From the NCBI GenBank assembly GCA_963281255.1, contig OY725488.1, positions 6,731,524 through 6,795,523 of the forward strand: 64,000 nucleotides of DNA. Direction: 5' to 3'. The notes under the pieces were generated by a model. It was not told the origin of the DNA. It did no database searches and was given only the letters and a program-made list of their open reading frames with translations. Origin of the DNA: Aphrocallistes beatrix. Lineage: Eukaryota; Porifera; Hexactinellida; Sceptrulophora; Aphrocallistidae. Of this stretch, positions 51,701-63,308 are shown one piece after another; the stretch's first letter is position 1; each line of letters opens with the position of its first letter. A program made the translations under genes and the position numbers.

Positions 51701-54700
51701 GAGTGCGAACTTGAATTTATCTCAATTAGACACGAGCGGGAATTCGAAAAAGTGAAGAGATTGAAACAAGAATCCCTCTCTGCCACTCGAGAACAAGACT
51801 TCATCAGGAAGCAGCACAGACTGATTAAAAAACTGCGTCAATCCACCCAGCACGTGGAGGACAAGATCGATAGGATGGGCTCTGGACACAGCTTCATAAT
51901 GGATGACCTCCTCTCCTCTCCCAACCAGTCCTCACTCGACGCTACTTCTAGCTACCAGGAACTCTCCCGTGCGCGCACCAAACCAAGCTCTATCTCTACA
52001 ACTCGGTACATCACTAGTCTGTCATGGTTGCGCTTGAAGATTTCGTTCTTGAGTTAACGTCGCATCATTCTAGATCCCCCACAGCCCGATCACTTGATAA
52101 GACAGCTGACGAGAGCCTGGATAGAACTCTGGTGAAGTCTCCGTTAGCTCCCCACCATAGTCCTGGAGATGTGACGCATGTGTCTGCTACACTCTCCAAC
52201 CAATCAATCTCAGAAGCTATCTCTGAGAGAGGCTCTTCTCAGCCCGACTCTAGGAATAAGAAGGTGAGCTGATTGCTAGAAATAATAATCGGAACGATCT
52301 AGAAGAGGTGTTGAGCCAGTGCTGCTAATTTCAAACCTAATGTTTTATAGACTTTCACACAAAGTTAAACTGATGTGCTAACAACTTTGACATACTTACT
52401 TATGATCCCATTAAAATTGAGTGTACTTTAAGAGAATACGAAAGCAGTTTTTGACTTGAATAGACCTATTTTGCTTAGTTACATTTTGTCAGTTTACTCT
52501 CTAATTAATTTATACTTTTATTACTCCTACTCGCATGTCTGAGGAGTCAACACATGAGTGAGTAGGAGTAATTGATTATTTATATGATGCTTATGCTCGC
52601 AGAGTTTGTCCTCTGAAGAAGTGGAGAGCTCGGATGGCAATACGCTGAAGGATACAGAATCAATCTTCACAGACACAGGAGACTCTCCTACCAAGTCTCC
52701 TTACAAGCTGTCTCTCTTAAACAAGGCGGACTCTTACAGCGAAGAGCACTATCTACCCTCTTCCCCGAAGCAAGTAAGCTTCACAGGTAAGATAATCCTG
52801 CGGTTGACGAATGATTGCACATATACATACAGTGTAGTAATGCAATTTCTGTGTACAGAGACTTGCTCCGAGCAGCAGACAGATGTCGAGCAAAGAGTTG
52901 CTTCGCTGAGACAAAAGCTTTCTCAAAGGAAGCACACTGCCAGGCAGCTGAAAATTGAGCTGAAGAGGAAGCAGAGGGAAGATTTGAAATCTCGAGAACT
53001 CCTCCTGAGGCAACAACTTGAAGTCAGTAATATTTATCGTATTTTAACTATTTACCTAAGTTTTATAGTTGTCCGAACAGTTCATATAAATACGCTTATT
53101 TTATATTCTCTTCCTCTAATGTTTCAGAAATGCGTCTACCTAAATTAACTAACCTCATTTCAACAAATTCGATAATTGTACCAAATTCTAGGCCGTGGAT
53201 AAAAGGATTTCAGAAGCTCAGCAGAAACTGGGACAATCAATTTTTGAAGGTATATTTTTGTTTATCATAGTACAAGAATTTAGCTTGAGTATCTAATCAT
53301 TTGTAGTGGTACGTCGTAGTGAGTTAATGAGTTGGTTACATCACGATTCCATTAGATTACACACAGATCCATACGTCACACACTGAATCGAATCAGTCGC
53401 CCACTGATGTAGAAGAGGTAGTCTCTCCCACCCAGAGCTCCGAACGCGAACAAACTTACCCTTCGAATGAGCAGCAACCCAACTCTACCATCGTGTCAGC
53501 TCGATCTCAGTCTGAGAGCATTTCAGAGCAGCTGGCACCTTCTCATACCCCTCCCCATTCAGGAGATGAAGGGGGTACATCTGCGGGTGCTGAGACAGGA
53601 GAGGGGAGACACATCGCCTCCCCTTCACCGGATCGCGAGGCTGGCGTGATCAGCGGTCAAGTCTCAAGCCTCCCACTTGAAGTGTCACCCATGAGTAGCC
53701 AGGGGGTTCCTGAGATGGCTAGCTCTTATCAGGCCTCCAGAGACACTGTTCTGTATTCTGACACCTTCCTCACCAGCCTAGGAGAGGATTTGTCCCCTCC
53801 AGAAGCAGAAGGGGGGATCCGGGAGCAGTTGTCTCCCTCCGTAGATGAAATCCCTCTCAGATCGCTACGCGAGGAGCGAGAGAAGCTCTCAGACAGTCTA
53901 TCGACAATATTGAGCACTCAGCTTCTGTCGGAAATAGCACTCAGCGAGTTGGACGAGAAGAGATTCGAGGTGGGAGATGAAGTCATCATCCGGGACAGTC
54001 TGCAGGGGACGGTGCGGTTCACAGGTCCGACCTCATTCGCGGACGGGGTCTGGATAGGAGTGGAGCTGAGGGAGCCGGTGGGTACCAGCAATGGATTTCT
54101 AAAAGGTGTAAAATATTTCGAATGCGCGCCCAACCACGGGATATTTCTGAAGCCTACTAACCTGAGTAAGGTGCCTGACAGCAAGGACATCAGCCAACTG
54201 GTGACAGACAGTCCTCAGCAGGAGAGCATTCGGGAGGAGACCCTGTCCCTCCCTCACGCCTCCTTAGAGCCGCTACTCAGCATCGTATCAGAGGTGCCCC
54301 CCGACAGAAGCATCACCGTCTTCTCTGAGTCCGAATCGGCAGGTACGACTGCTGACGAGCAGCTGAGGTGGTCTCTGGAGTCGGGCAAAGCCACTGAGAA
54401 GACACCCATCCAATCTCCAGCACAGACTCAGTACGATGAAGCGGTGGAGCACATACTCGCCATGTTCGTCACAGAGGCGTTGGATGTGTGTATCTCCACG
54501 AAAGGGAGGAGAAGGGGCGTTAAGAGAGGGGATAGAACCTGGCCATGGATCAACGCGCTCATCACGGAATGGAGTGATGAGTCCGTACGCATCTATCTAG
54601 AAGTTAAGTCCAAAAGATATTCTATTGACTCGAACACACTGCTCTCGATAGATGATGTGAGAACCCCAGAGCAGCTCTCGCCCCTGAGAACTCCATCCCC

Positions 54701-55316
54701 TTCACAGCCTCAGCTCATTACCTCGGAACTCGATCCGCTGTCTCTTGTCAAGATCGCAGACTCTGCTCTGGTCTTCTACCGTGACAGACTGGCGAAACAG
54801 AGGCCGCTCGATATCGAACAGCTCCAGTTCTCTCGGAGGAGTGACACTATCATTCCAATCGCGTTTAATGTAGCAAACAGTCCTACCCGACAGGCGCACC
54901 ATCAGATCTTCAGACATTTCTTGTTCGATCTATCTTATCAGGTGCTGTCTGAGCTAAAGACCGAGCAGAAAAGATCTTATGTCAGTCTACAGCCCTATAC
55001 GAAGCAGCGACGATCCTTTCAGCCGCAAAAGCTCACTTATAAGAGACCCAAGCAAGGCGAAGAGGTTGCGTTTGTGTCTGAGAGGGTGAGCGAGTTGACC
55101 AGGTTTGCTAAAGGCAAGATTTCAGAGCGTTTCCAGGGTAACACGGATGATCCAGTGGAGCATTTATTGATTAAAGAAATGAGAGAGGAAGAGCCCGAGT
55201 GGATTGAGTATTCAGAACATGAGTACTTTGTCAAACTAGAAACCTCGGACTCCATCCTGTACTCACTGCTGGAAGAAGCAGCCGAGCTCGCACAGCTCAT
55301 TAAACAAAAGAGGTAA
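45793..55316 (+). CDS. CEP350: Centrosome-associated protein 350 orthologue
   Basis: Twenty exons, all in phase, give about 2,072 aa (human CEP350 about 3,117). Exons: 45793-45994, 46547-46991, 47052-47429, 47501-47847, 47910-48180, 48257-48388, 48685-49194, 49255-49435, 49825-50025, 50655-50827, 50905-50984, 51053-51287, 51354-51489, 51578-51672, 51730-52005, 52074-52263, 52603-52786, 52859-53022, 53192-53249 and 53356-55316. Landmarks are TIPKTYSEDFNS (exon 10), QMLLPSKSHRRH (exon 12), several Lys/Glu-rich coiled coils (exons 8, 13-15, 18), and a CAP-Gly domain at about residues 1622-1690 with FEVGDEVIIRD, FADGVWIGVEL and CAPNHGIFLKPTNL. CEP350 anchors microtubules and FOP at centrosomes and supports cilium formation. 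The first exon is the weakest call, resting on the first ATG and a phase-1 donor. Ser/Thr-rich linkers explain the many shadow frames. Confidence 0.92.
45995..46546 (+). other. CEP350 intron 1 with repeats
   Basis: A 552-bp intron. It holds an inverted copy of interspersed repeat B (46045-46140, AGCGGAAATGACGCAGCACA) and a Helitron-like 3' end (46472-46512, CAGCCGTGCAGCGCAAGGAA and GCGCGATTGT). Confidence 0.7.
46472..46512 (+). mobile_element. Helitron-like repeat, copy H7 (terminal fragment)
   Basis: Only the GC-rich terminal block survives: GCCGTGCAGCGCAAGGAAGC, then GAAGCGCGATTGT. Confidence 0.6.
48465..48570. repeat. Interspersed repeat B copy in CEP350 intron 6
   Basis: GCTAATTCATTTCCGGTTGA, GTCATTTTGGGCGGGGAAGC and CTATAAATAGAATTGACCGC match the copy at 11485-11580 in BCKDHB intron 1. 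Inverted relatives are at 24525-24610 and 46045-46140. The family is about 100 bp with no visible terminal repeats. Confidence 0.65.
50066..50517. mobile_element. Pogo-like MITE in CEP350 intron 9
   Basis: The ends are CAGGTAAACTCCGAAATGCG and CTTTTAGAGGTTTACCTG (inverse CAGGTAAACCTCTAAAAG), flanked by TA on both sides. 452 bp. Sub-terminal GGTTGC / GGAGTTTAC repeats recur inside. The left end supplies a CAG|GTAAAC sequence that could act as a cryptic splice donor. Confidence 0.8.
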
Positions 55317-56832
55317 CACATGCCTGATACTGCTCAATACCTTTGTTGTTTTTGAACTAACCTATTTAATGTATCCTCAAATAATGGTTACGGTAGTATT
55401 ACTAAATTCTCCCTAATTGCACTCAATAATTTACCAGTCAGCCCGGACTAAATGTCCTTAAATCAGCATTCAAAATGAATAGATCCTCAATATTCTCTGA
55501 TAGGGACAAACACAAATTTTAATCTATCTAGATGATTTCTATGATACCTCATCAAACATACTAAGGCTAAATGTGGAGAAATAATCTAAACTGATGAATG
55601 TAAAATTCTGGGAATTAATAATAGTATTATACTCGCACATAACACGATTTATAACCTCATTGGCACTTTTTAGATTTTTTAATTGGTTTATCAATCATAA
55701 TCAGAAAATACTTAAAGTATTAAATAATTACAATGGTGGTAGATACAAATTATAAAGGAATGGGAATCTTGTCATATTTACATTTAATCATGATGTACGA
55801 AGACAGTCAAGTGAAATATTAGTTTCAATGAACAGCTGTTCAGACGGCAAACTGAGTACCTGTGGCACAACCAAGCTTAGATGTTACAAACCAGCTGTTT
55901 AATATTAAACAACGGAACTTATGCAAGCGAATATCAATGGAATTCGCATTAGGCTCCAATATTTGGAATTTTTAAGTGCTTCGATTGATTGGTAGCCCTG
56001 GGTCCTATGCACTTAGTATGTATATCTTTTGATATGTCGGGGTAATCACCTGCTGGTTATCTAGTTCTGTGCTTGAGTGATTAAAAAATAGTGAGATTAC
56101 ACTCTGTGCTTGGACAACATCCTCTGATGCGATCCTTTCAATATGCTAAGACGTAGAATGTATATTTTAAATTAGCACGTCTAAGCGAAGCAGGAAGACT
56201 AATGATGAAATGGAATCGAAATTTGAATGTTTACATTCCTTCTTTGCATGGCGAATAATTTTTTCGAATATGATCATCCGTCGCCTCAAATTTATGTTTG
56301 TGTCACTGAGTTGTACAAGCAAATTGAAAACACCACTTCGGAATTCCCTACACTGCAATGTATTCGGTGCGATTATCCGAACTGCCTGAACTGGATCAGG
56401 CAAAGGGTCAGCAAACTCAAGTTGCAGGGGGACAGCTATAATTTCTCTGGCTATCGTGTATAAAAATGGCATACATAATGGCATCCTTTTAGGATATACT
56501 ACGTACGGTCATCGACTCTGCTCTGATTTGAGGTCCCCATAGCAATTTTGAGTCTTGCATCACGCGTGGCGTAACTAATGAGTTAAAATCGTTGGATGGG
56601 GTTAAATTTTCACACTTTACGTATAACAGTAAATCTGATTTAAACATTATGTTGAACCCGCAAAAGGGAAGTCATGTCGATTCCAAGAAAAATTAACTTT
56701 CTTACATGCTAGTAAATATTTCACACCTACGGGAAACATTCTTTGAAAGTTGCATTATTAGGTAGACTGACATTATGTAACAATTATAACCTTTATTGTT
56801 GTGAAGTAGAGCTTCCTAGCTTGAGACTCCAC
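55317..56832. other. Intergenic, CEP350 to RPS17
   Basis: 1.5 kb, AT-rich. One candidate small frame lies at 56248-56463 and is listed separately. No transposon ends recognised. The 5' leader of RPS17 should lie just before 56833. Confidence 0.5.
56248..56463 (+). CDS. Possible small protein of 71 aa, unrecognised
   Basis: From ATG at 56248: MANNFFEYDHPSPQIYVCV, then LQCIRCDYPNCLNWIRQRV with a C-x2-C and a third Cys, ending in SYNFSGYRV. The composition looks protein-like rather than random (few Ile/Asn runs, balanced charge), but there is no hydrophobic core or known motif. A longer frame on the opposite strand overlaps it, so coding status is uncertain. Confidence 0.35.
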   Translation: MANNFFEYDHPSPQIYVCVTELYKQIENTTSEFPTLQCIRCDYPNCLNWIRQRVSKLKLQGDSYNFSGYRV

Positions 56833-57225
56833 ATGGGGCGAGTACGTACAAAGACAGTGAAGCGAGCTTCGCGCCTCATCATTGAGAAATACTACACTAA
56901 GCTAAGTTTTGACTTCCATACCAACAAGCGGGTGTGTGAAGAGATTGCGATTATTCCCACCAAGCGTCTGAGGAACAAGATAGCTGGTTTTGTTACTCAT
57001 TTGATGAAACGAATCCAGAAGGGGCCAGTCCGAGGCATCTCCATCAAACTACAGGAGGAAGAAAGAGAGAGAAGGGACAACTTCCAACCGGAAACATCTG
57101 CACTATACTCTGATGAATCAAAGATGATTGACATTGATGTTGAGACTAAGAAAATGTTGACCAAATTAGGTTTAGAGATCCCGAACACACTCGTGAATCC
57201 GATCCCAGGCTACGGAGCTCGCTAG
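56833..57225 (+). CDS. RPS17: 40S ribosomal protein S17 (eS17)
   Basis: Single exon, 130 aa (human 135). The start at 56833 is fixed by the family's invariant [14 protein letters not shown]. Conserved blocks [39 protein letters not shown] and [20 protein letters not shown] are complete, as is the C-terminal acidic part. The upstream in-frame codons belong to the leader. eS17 sits in the small-subunit head/beak area. It is notable that no intron interrupts this gene, because animal ribosomal protein genes usually contain several. Confidence 0.97.
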   Translation: MGRVRTKTVKRASRLIIEKYYTKLSFDFHTNKRVCEEIAIIPTKRLRNKIAGFVTHLMKRIQKGPVRGISIKLQEEERERRDNFQPETSALYSDESKMIDIDVETKKMLTKLGLEIPNTLVNPIPGYGAR

Positions 57226-58148
57226 CATCTCGTCTCAATTTAGGTCATTGAACTCGTTGGCACCAATTATTAGCTTTGTAGTAGTGTAATTATGATTGTG
57301 TCTGTGATGAGTTTGCGTGAAAGTAGCTAGTTATATTAAACTATAAGTAGAGTTCATATTATCCTTATTTTCTGCGTCGCTACTGTTTCAATTAACCAAC
57401 AGTGTGAAGTAGCAATCTCTCAGTAAAAGTTCGATGAGTTTTGCAGATCATTAATTCGAAACTTTCTTAAACCGAAGACTACTAGCTATTTTAAAATACA
57501 AATTGCTCGGTTTTTGAGGGATCTAAGTAATTCAGGTTAGAAAATGACTCCTCGTGACTTGTGATCGTTGTAAGCCCTTGTGATCGATATACTCGTATAA
57601 GAATTCGTCGATGAAAGTATTTTGATGGTACATATTTGATCTTAACTGAAATGATAACATTAATATCAACGCGGAAGCCAAAACCACTAAGTACGTGTAA
57701 AATGGGCGATACACTTCCTACCCTGGCCTAATTCTAAAACTCGAATAGTAACCTACTACCTCGAATAATCCACACGCTAATGGATTCTTAAAAGTTGCTT
57801 ACTTTACTGATTTTTCGTAACATTCTTAAGTGAAATTTCCAAACTGTGCGTTTCAAGCCAAATACATGTTGATAGTTTGTTTAGAGTCGACAACTGGCAT
57901 ATTTTTTCTTATCAAATCAGCTAATAATTATAGAAAGGAATCCTTGGATTCGCCCTTACGACTACTGCATTCATGATTGGATTTTATGTCAGATAAAATC
58001 AAATTTCCAGATGTTAACGAATTTTTTTCTTCTTAAACTTGTTTATTCCAATATCAGTCCTATTACTTCAACAAATTATTTAATTGCTTTCTTAAACATC
58101 GCCCACTAGCTGTGTCATTCAGTATAGTTTAATCTTTTGCAGGTCTAA
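57226..58148. other. Intergenic, RPS17 to MRPS10
   Basis: 923 bp, AT-rich. A minus-strand frame at 57714-57532 (60 aa) starts MYRPFYTYLVVLASALILML, a strong hydrophobic helix, and could be a small membrane protein, but I recognise no family. Otherwise nothing. TCTTTTGCAG at 58133-58142 directly precedes the MRPS10 start and may be a leader-intron acceptor. Confidence 0.45.
57532..57714 (-). CDS. Possible small single-TM protein, 60 aa
   Basis: MYRPFYTYLVVLASALILML forms a membrane helix, followed by a polar tail (FIDEFLYEYIDHKGLQ, ending SHFLT). Length and layout suit a small mitochondrial or ER membrane protein. There is no supporting homology; it could be a chance frame. Confidence 0.3.
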   Translation of the reverse strand: MYRPFYTYLVVLASALILMLSFQLRSNMYHQNTFIDEFLYEYIDHKGLQRSQVTRSHFLT

Positions 58149-58733
58149 ATGTTGTCTCTAGTAAATTTATCACCGAGATTGTTATTGCACCTGGAGAAGA
58201 GATTACAATGCAGCCAGAGATTGGTAGTAAACACATTTTCTAGTAATAGTAACCATCCAACAGAACCTTCAGAAATGAAGGAGGTTTTCTATCGAGATAT
58301 TGGAATAACGTTGAAAGCTCAGAGCTTGATGGTACTAAACAGTTACTGCAAATTCGCCAAGATTGCAGCACGTTTTTTGGAACTTGATCTGTCACGAGAA
58401 ATTTTCTTAAATACAGAGGTCCGCGAATGGGTTATTCTCAAATCTCCTTTCAAATACAAGAAACATATGGTTAAATACCACCTCAAGACTCATGGACGCA
58501 TGCTGGTATTCAAAAAGATGACAGGCACAACAACAGACATATACCTTGAGTACATCCAGAGAAATATTCCAGCCGGAGTGTCAATGTCAGTCAGGAAGTA
58601 TGAACTAGATCGCTTACCCTATCTCGTCACTAAATCTATGATGCAGAATCGAAACCTTGAAGAGGTGAAGGCAGAAGATGATGAACGCCGCGCCAAAGAA
58701 GAAGCGGAGATGGAAGCTTGGGAAAAGAAATAA
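58149..58733 (+). CDS. MRPS10: Mitochondrial ribosomal protein S10 (uS10m)
   Basis: Single exon, 194 aa (human 201). The N-terminus MLSLVNLSPRLLLHLEKRLQ is Leu/Arg-rich without acids, like a mitochondrial presequence. The S10 domain begins ITLKAQSLMVLNSYCKFAKI (about residues 51-70) and continues with EWVILKSPFKYKKHMVKYHL, HGRMLVFKKMTGTTTDIYLE and YIQRNIPAGVSMSVRKYELD. These order and spacing features are specific to the mitochondrial version. The C-tail is acidic and helical. An AATAAA signal follows at about 58769. Confidence 0.95.
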   Translation: MLSLVNLSPRLLLHLEKRLQCSQRLVVNTFSSNSNHPTEPSEMKEVFYRDIGITLKAQSLMVLNSYCKFAKIAARFLELDLSREIFLNTEVREWVILKSPFKYKKHMVKYHLKTHGRMLVFKKMTGTTTDIYLEYIQRNIPAGVSMSVRKYELDRLPYLVTKSMMQNRNLEEVKAEDDERRAKEEAEMEAWEKK

Positions 58734-58952
58734 ATCCACCGGGTATCTCTCGCCTCTTCATTTTGGTTAATAAATTCGTAAAAAGGAGAATTTACTTTAC
58801 ATAATTAATACAATATTAATAAGTGAATAGTTTACGATTTCCTGTCTAAAAACATTATCACTTTTATATTAAAACATTTAATACATTCCAGAGTTTTAAA
58901 TAGGATGTATTGTAGCTAATGTATCGTAATGTTCCCTTCTCAATAGTTAAAA

Positions 58953-61900
58953 ATGGCCAGGTTTATTGTGAAACCGCCACTAGAACGTTACAGATGTATG
59001 TGGGAGTATGCTCCTCAGGCAACTGATGAATTGGAACTCGAGAAGAATGATATTGTCCTTCTCGCACAGAAGTTTGAAGATGGCTGGGGATGGGGAGTTA
59101 GACTAAGAGAACAGGTACTATTTAGCAATTTAATTAGAAATAGAGCGTATCATTATATTTTGAGACATATTTAGAAAGTGCTTGAAATAAACATGCATTC
59201 CAAATTAAATTTTTAAGAAAAAAATGCTAACGCCATAATTTATGGATCCCAAACTCCTTAACGTTAATTAGTTTACAAACCACCTTGACGATAGTTCGAA
59301 TAAATCCTACATTGAAGCCCCTTGAATATAATTTGATACAGATAAAATGCTTAATTTACCGACAGTGTATTTTATTTATAAATTAATAGGAAATTTTAAT
59401 TGAACTTTTACTTATTCAGTGAAACACTTGAATAAAAACACTACAGATCTGTCAGGTTCCACCCAATTCCAAACCTGGGGGTGCAGGTCCCTATCACCGG
59501 TGGCATAGGCGTAAAGTTTTTGATTTTTTTTCTAAAAGTGTGGGGGGCCATTTCCCAAAATCATGTTAAATCGATCCATCAAAATAAGCAGATCTAGTTT
59601 TCAAAGTAGTATTGAGTGTAAAATATTGCTGAGGAAATTTAATATGAAAAGTAAATCGGGATATTTTGAAATATATTTACTAAAGATAACTAATGCTGAG
59701 ATGATATCAATAATATGCTGTGAAACAGTTTCAACTAAAAACCAACTGTTATAAGTCTGGGGGGCCGCCCCCCACACTTTGAAGCGCTGTGGGGGGCCAG
59801 AACCCCCGAACTAGGCTAAGTATGACCGGTGGCCATGCACCTGAGGTCCTTTGTATTATATGTAATATCTTATTATTGTTCAGAAAGTGGGCGCCTTTCC
59901 GATGTGTCTCTTAAAGAATGATGTCCCTCCAATTCTGAGAGAGAGGTCGGAGGATGTGGAGGATAAATTAGATCAGCGTTCATCCATCATCCGCACAATG
60001 TACTACTCCGAACTCTCATACAATGCGCAGCTAGGTTTGCTCGACCACTACGTATCAGAACTAGAAATAGAAAAATCAACACTCATTCATGCTCTCGTCG
60101 TCGAACTCAGAAAGATTTCCCATCTCCACGACCTCTCTTCTGAACTCTTCATTCAGCTCACTTCCCGTGTTGCTGGATGGGACAATGAGTTAACGATTAT
60201 CAGCAACATTTTTAGTAAAGTGATTTCTGAATTAAGTGAATTATTTAAAATCTACGCTGTGAGTGCTCCTCAAGCGTTGGCCAATCTCCTGCAGATAACC
60301 CAGAGCGATCCCCTGCGAGCGAAGATCCAACCCATCGAGGAGAATTGCTCAGTGGATGCTAGAGCTACGCGGGTTACTCTCTCAATGAAGAAACTGAGCT
60401 CTATAATCGTGAGTCCGCTTACACAGCTGTGTAAGTATCAGCAATTGATGAAACTACTCTGTGAAAGAACAGCTGAGATCCATCCCGATTACACTAACAT
60501 CCTCTCGGTCTCTTGTCAACTAGAAAATATCTACCGGGTAACTCAATTAAGTCAGAACTTTGCTCAGAACGAACTAAAGTTGAAAGAGATAATAGAAAGA
60601 TTTGGGGAAGAGGCAGTCCTGATAACAGAAAATCTTCCACTCAAGCGTAGGTAACTGCTCAGATTCAATATACGATTCTATGCGGTATGCGTTCACATTC
60701 CAATTTGTATATCATCTTGTCGTCTGATAGGGGTTCATCCAAGAGAATAAGACGTTCTTCATCATCCTTCTTGACACAGAAATCAGGAGAATTAGAGAAA
60801 TTTGCTCTATGGGACACGATGAAGATGATCTGTGGAGAAAAGTTGTATGAAGACTTCTTGTCTGTATTCGATCAACCTCGCAACAGATTTTACATCTGTG
60901 AAGGAAAGCTAGACGTAACGGATTACCAGGGGTACATCTACCTGTTCGATGATCTGCTATTGATAGCGCAGGTACCCAATAACACCGGATACTTCTGTCA
61001 ATTGCAATAATTATTTAGACCTTTTTAGATTCATGCATCTTCTAAACTGAAGTTAATGAGTAGATTGAATCTTACGCAATGCTGGATCACAGATCTAGAA
61101 GCGGGAGAGGAGATGCATAACTGTTTTAAGATAGGATCACCTCAAGGGATATTCAAATTTGTTATCCGAGTACATCTAAAAGGAAGGAAACAAATTAAAG
61201 AGGTATGGAGGGGGTAGTAATCTCCTAAATACTGTAAGTATAGTGGTAGGATACACCCACAACTTCTGCATATCAGTCACTTACATAGTTTATACATTCT
61301 TACTATGTTTGTGATATCTCTATCTTTCCGATCAGTAAGTGGAATGAGATAAAGCTGAATAAAATGTATACGTCGGACACGACCAAACAAGGCAACTTAT
61401 ACCCATGATAGGAGACAGTAGACACGAATGCTCTCCTTATTAGGATTATATAAAATTATAATATTGTTAAATATTAATCTTTATTCTAGCTAAAAGATCA
61501 TTGGAAAAAAACAATCGAAAGTAGGATATTGATTCAGAAGAAGAAGTTTGAAAATATTCTCTCCGTCTTCGCTATTCCTTCTCACATGGTGTTCACTATC
61601 GTTGCGAAAGCCAAATTAAATTATTGTAAGATTTCTAAATGTGAATTAAGTTTTGAAGAAGGAGACACCCTGCGGGTGTTTTGTATTTATGACATACTTC
61701 ATAAACACTACAGACCTGGGATACACATTGGTGAAAGGTAAATATATGCACAATGAAAATTAATGTTATTTACGTAGACATGAATAAAATCAATGAAAGT
61801 TTAATATATTAAATATATACATATATCCAGTGGTTCAAACAATTCTCCACGAATGTTTTGGTCTGTGGTATCATTCGATATTCTTTCGTTCAAATTATGC

Positions 61901-63308
61901 TATTGGTTGATAGGATTTGGAATACAATCAAGCTTGTTAACCGATAGCCGTTTAGAATGTCGACGTATCTGCCCGATATCTCTTCTCAATGAAAACGTAT
62001 ATCAGATCGTCTGATTCCTTGGATCACTGTTCAACAAATGTGTTATGTGTTTTGGGAGTGGTCAGAAGTTTTACATTGATAATTAGCTGTATGTATGCAG
62101 TGATCATAACTAACCACGCCTGCTGGTGAAATTAGATAGTGGAGATAGACACCACATGGAGCGATAATAATTAATTGACTTCCAGATTTAATTACAGTAC
62201 TTTGTTTTTATTAATTAATGACAGATTACACTGGTCAACAAAAACAACTTTTTAGTGCAGCTCCTAGCATAGGAGATGCCTTATGTCATGGTCTGCGTGC
62301 GACGTCCGTCCGTCTGAAATGTTTACAAAACATAATTCTTCTGACCGATGAAGTTGCAGGTTTCGTGATATTACAGTTGGCTTTGATTTTATTGACCAAT
62401 AGGGACTAGAGCTAACTCAATGCACGTAAACGAGTTAGAATGACACTCTAAGCTTGAAATTTGGTTGGCTGAAATGAAAAATATCTATAAAACAAAACTC
62501 TGCTGGCCAATGAAATTGCAGGGTTTTAATTTCACAGTTGGCCTCCTCCCGGGTTCGGCGCCTATGCATGCATACAGATAAACGTGGAACGCCGCTCATA
62601 CGATAAGGACGTCTCCCAAGAGGGCCTACAGTAAAAACTACTTATTACTCTGTGACTGTACTAATACTAGGTACCAAGATCCCTCTATCCAGTGGTGTTA
62701 TGGGGTGATGAAGAATAAGCAGGGCTGGTTCCCCAGGAGGTGCGTAAACCTACCAGGAAATGGTTTGTACAATCGATCCGATGTGAGTAAACTGAAATGG
62801 TCTGAAATCGCAGTGATGAAAAAACAATTGTTACAACTCAGTGATATTGGTCTCCAAGAAACAGAAGACAAAACAGTGAAGGTACACAATCAGAAATAAT
62901 TTCTAAGCATTTAAATCCTAGAATAAAATGATTTCATTATAATAATTAAATTCTCTTTAGAATTTATTCCCTAGAAATCATTACATACTCCCTAGAAATT
63001 ATTTCAAAATTAGGCAAAAAATATGGAAATATTTTGTATATAATTTATTTTTCCAGGTGGAGTATCGGGAAACTATCAAAAACATCACACTACCATCAAA
63101 TTGTACAATAAACGATTTATTGGACTTATATTTCGATGATCAAGAAACTCTCACCAATGCTTATCATTGGAATGTTTTGGAAGTAGCATTGGATACTTCC
63201 TTTAAAAGAAAACTTGCAAAAGATGAAACTCCCTCAAATATCGTCAACTTTTGGGGACAGGGAAAGGATCTATTAAAATTCGTTATTGAGAAGGATACAA
63301 CTCAGTAA
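58953..63308 (+). CDS. RhoGEF with SH3-DH-PH-SH3-RA layout
   Basis: Seven exons, all in phase: 58953-59114, 59884-60650, 60731-60971, 61029-61202, 61490-61737, 62671-62881 and 63057-63308, giving about 684 aa. The first SH3 domain (about residues 10-66) spans exons 1 and 2: CMWEYAPQATDELELEKND, GWGWG and VGAFPMCLL. The DH domain (about 90-300) shows YYSELSYNAQLGLLDHYVSE, VVELRKISHLHDLSSELF, VSPLTQLCKYQQLMKLLCE and YTNILSVSCQLENI. The PH domain lies in exons 3-4 (FYICEGKLDVTDYQGYIYLF, then FKIGSPQGIFKFVIRV). A second SH3 spans exons 5-6 (AKLNYCKISKCELSFEEGD, then NKQGWFPRRCVNLP). The end is a likely Ras-association domain (IKNITLPSNCTINDLLDLYF). It should activate a Rho-family GTPase near the membrane. 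The subfamily is not clear. Confidence 0.85.
59504..59824. mobile_element. hAT-type MITE with 8-bp target duplication in RhoGEF intron 1
   Basis: The left end is CATAGGCGTAAAGTTTTTG, and the right end reads (inverse) CATACTTAGCCTAG. ACCGGTGG is repeated directly on both sides (59496-59503 and 59825-59832). Total 321 bp. The ends resemble those of the element at 21877-22020, whose inverse end is CATAGGCGTAGCCAAAAA. The interior contains GGGGGGCC-rich stretches at 59545 and 59760-59800. Confidence 0.85.
61738..62670 (+). other. RhoGEF intron 5
   Basis: A 933-bp intron. The sentence-like repeats AAAACATAATTCTTCTGACCGATGAAGTTGCAGG (about 62330) and AAAACAAAACTCTGCTGGCCAATGAAATTGCAGG (about 62491) are two diverged copies of one segment about 160 bp apart. 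The frame at 62218-62409 inside it is probably chance. Confidence 0.6.
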
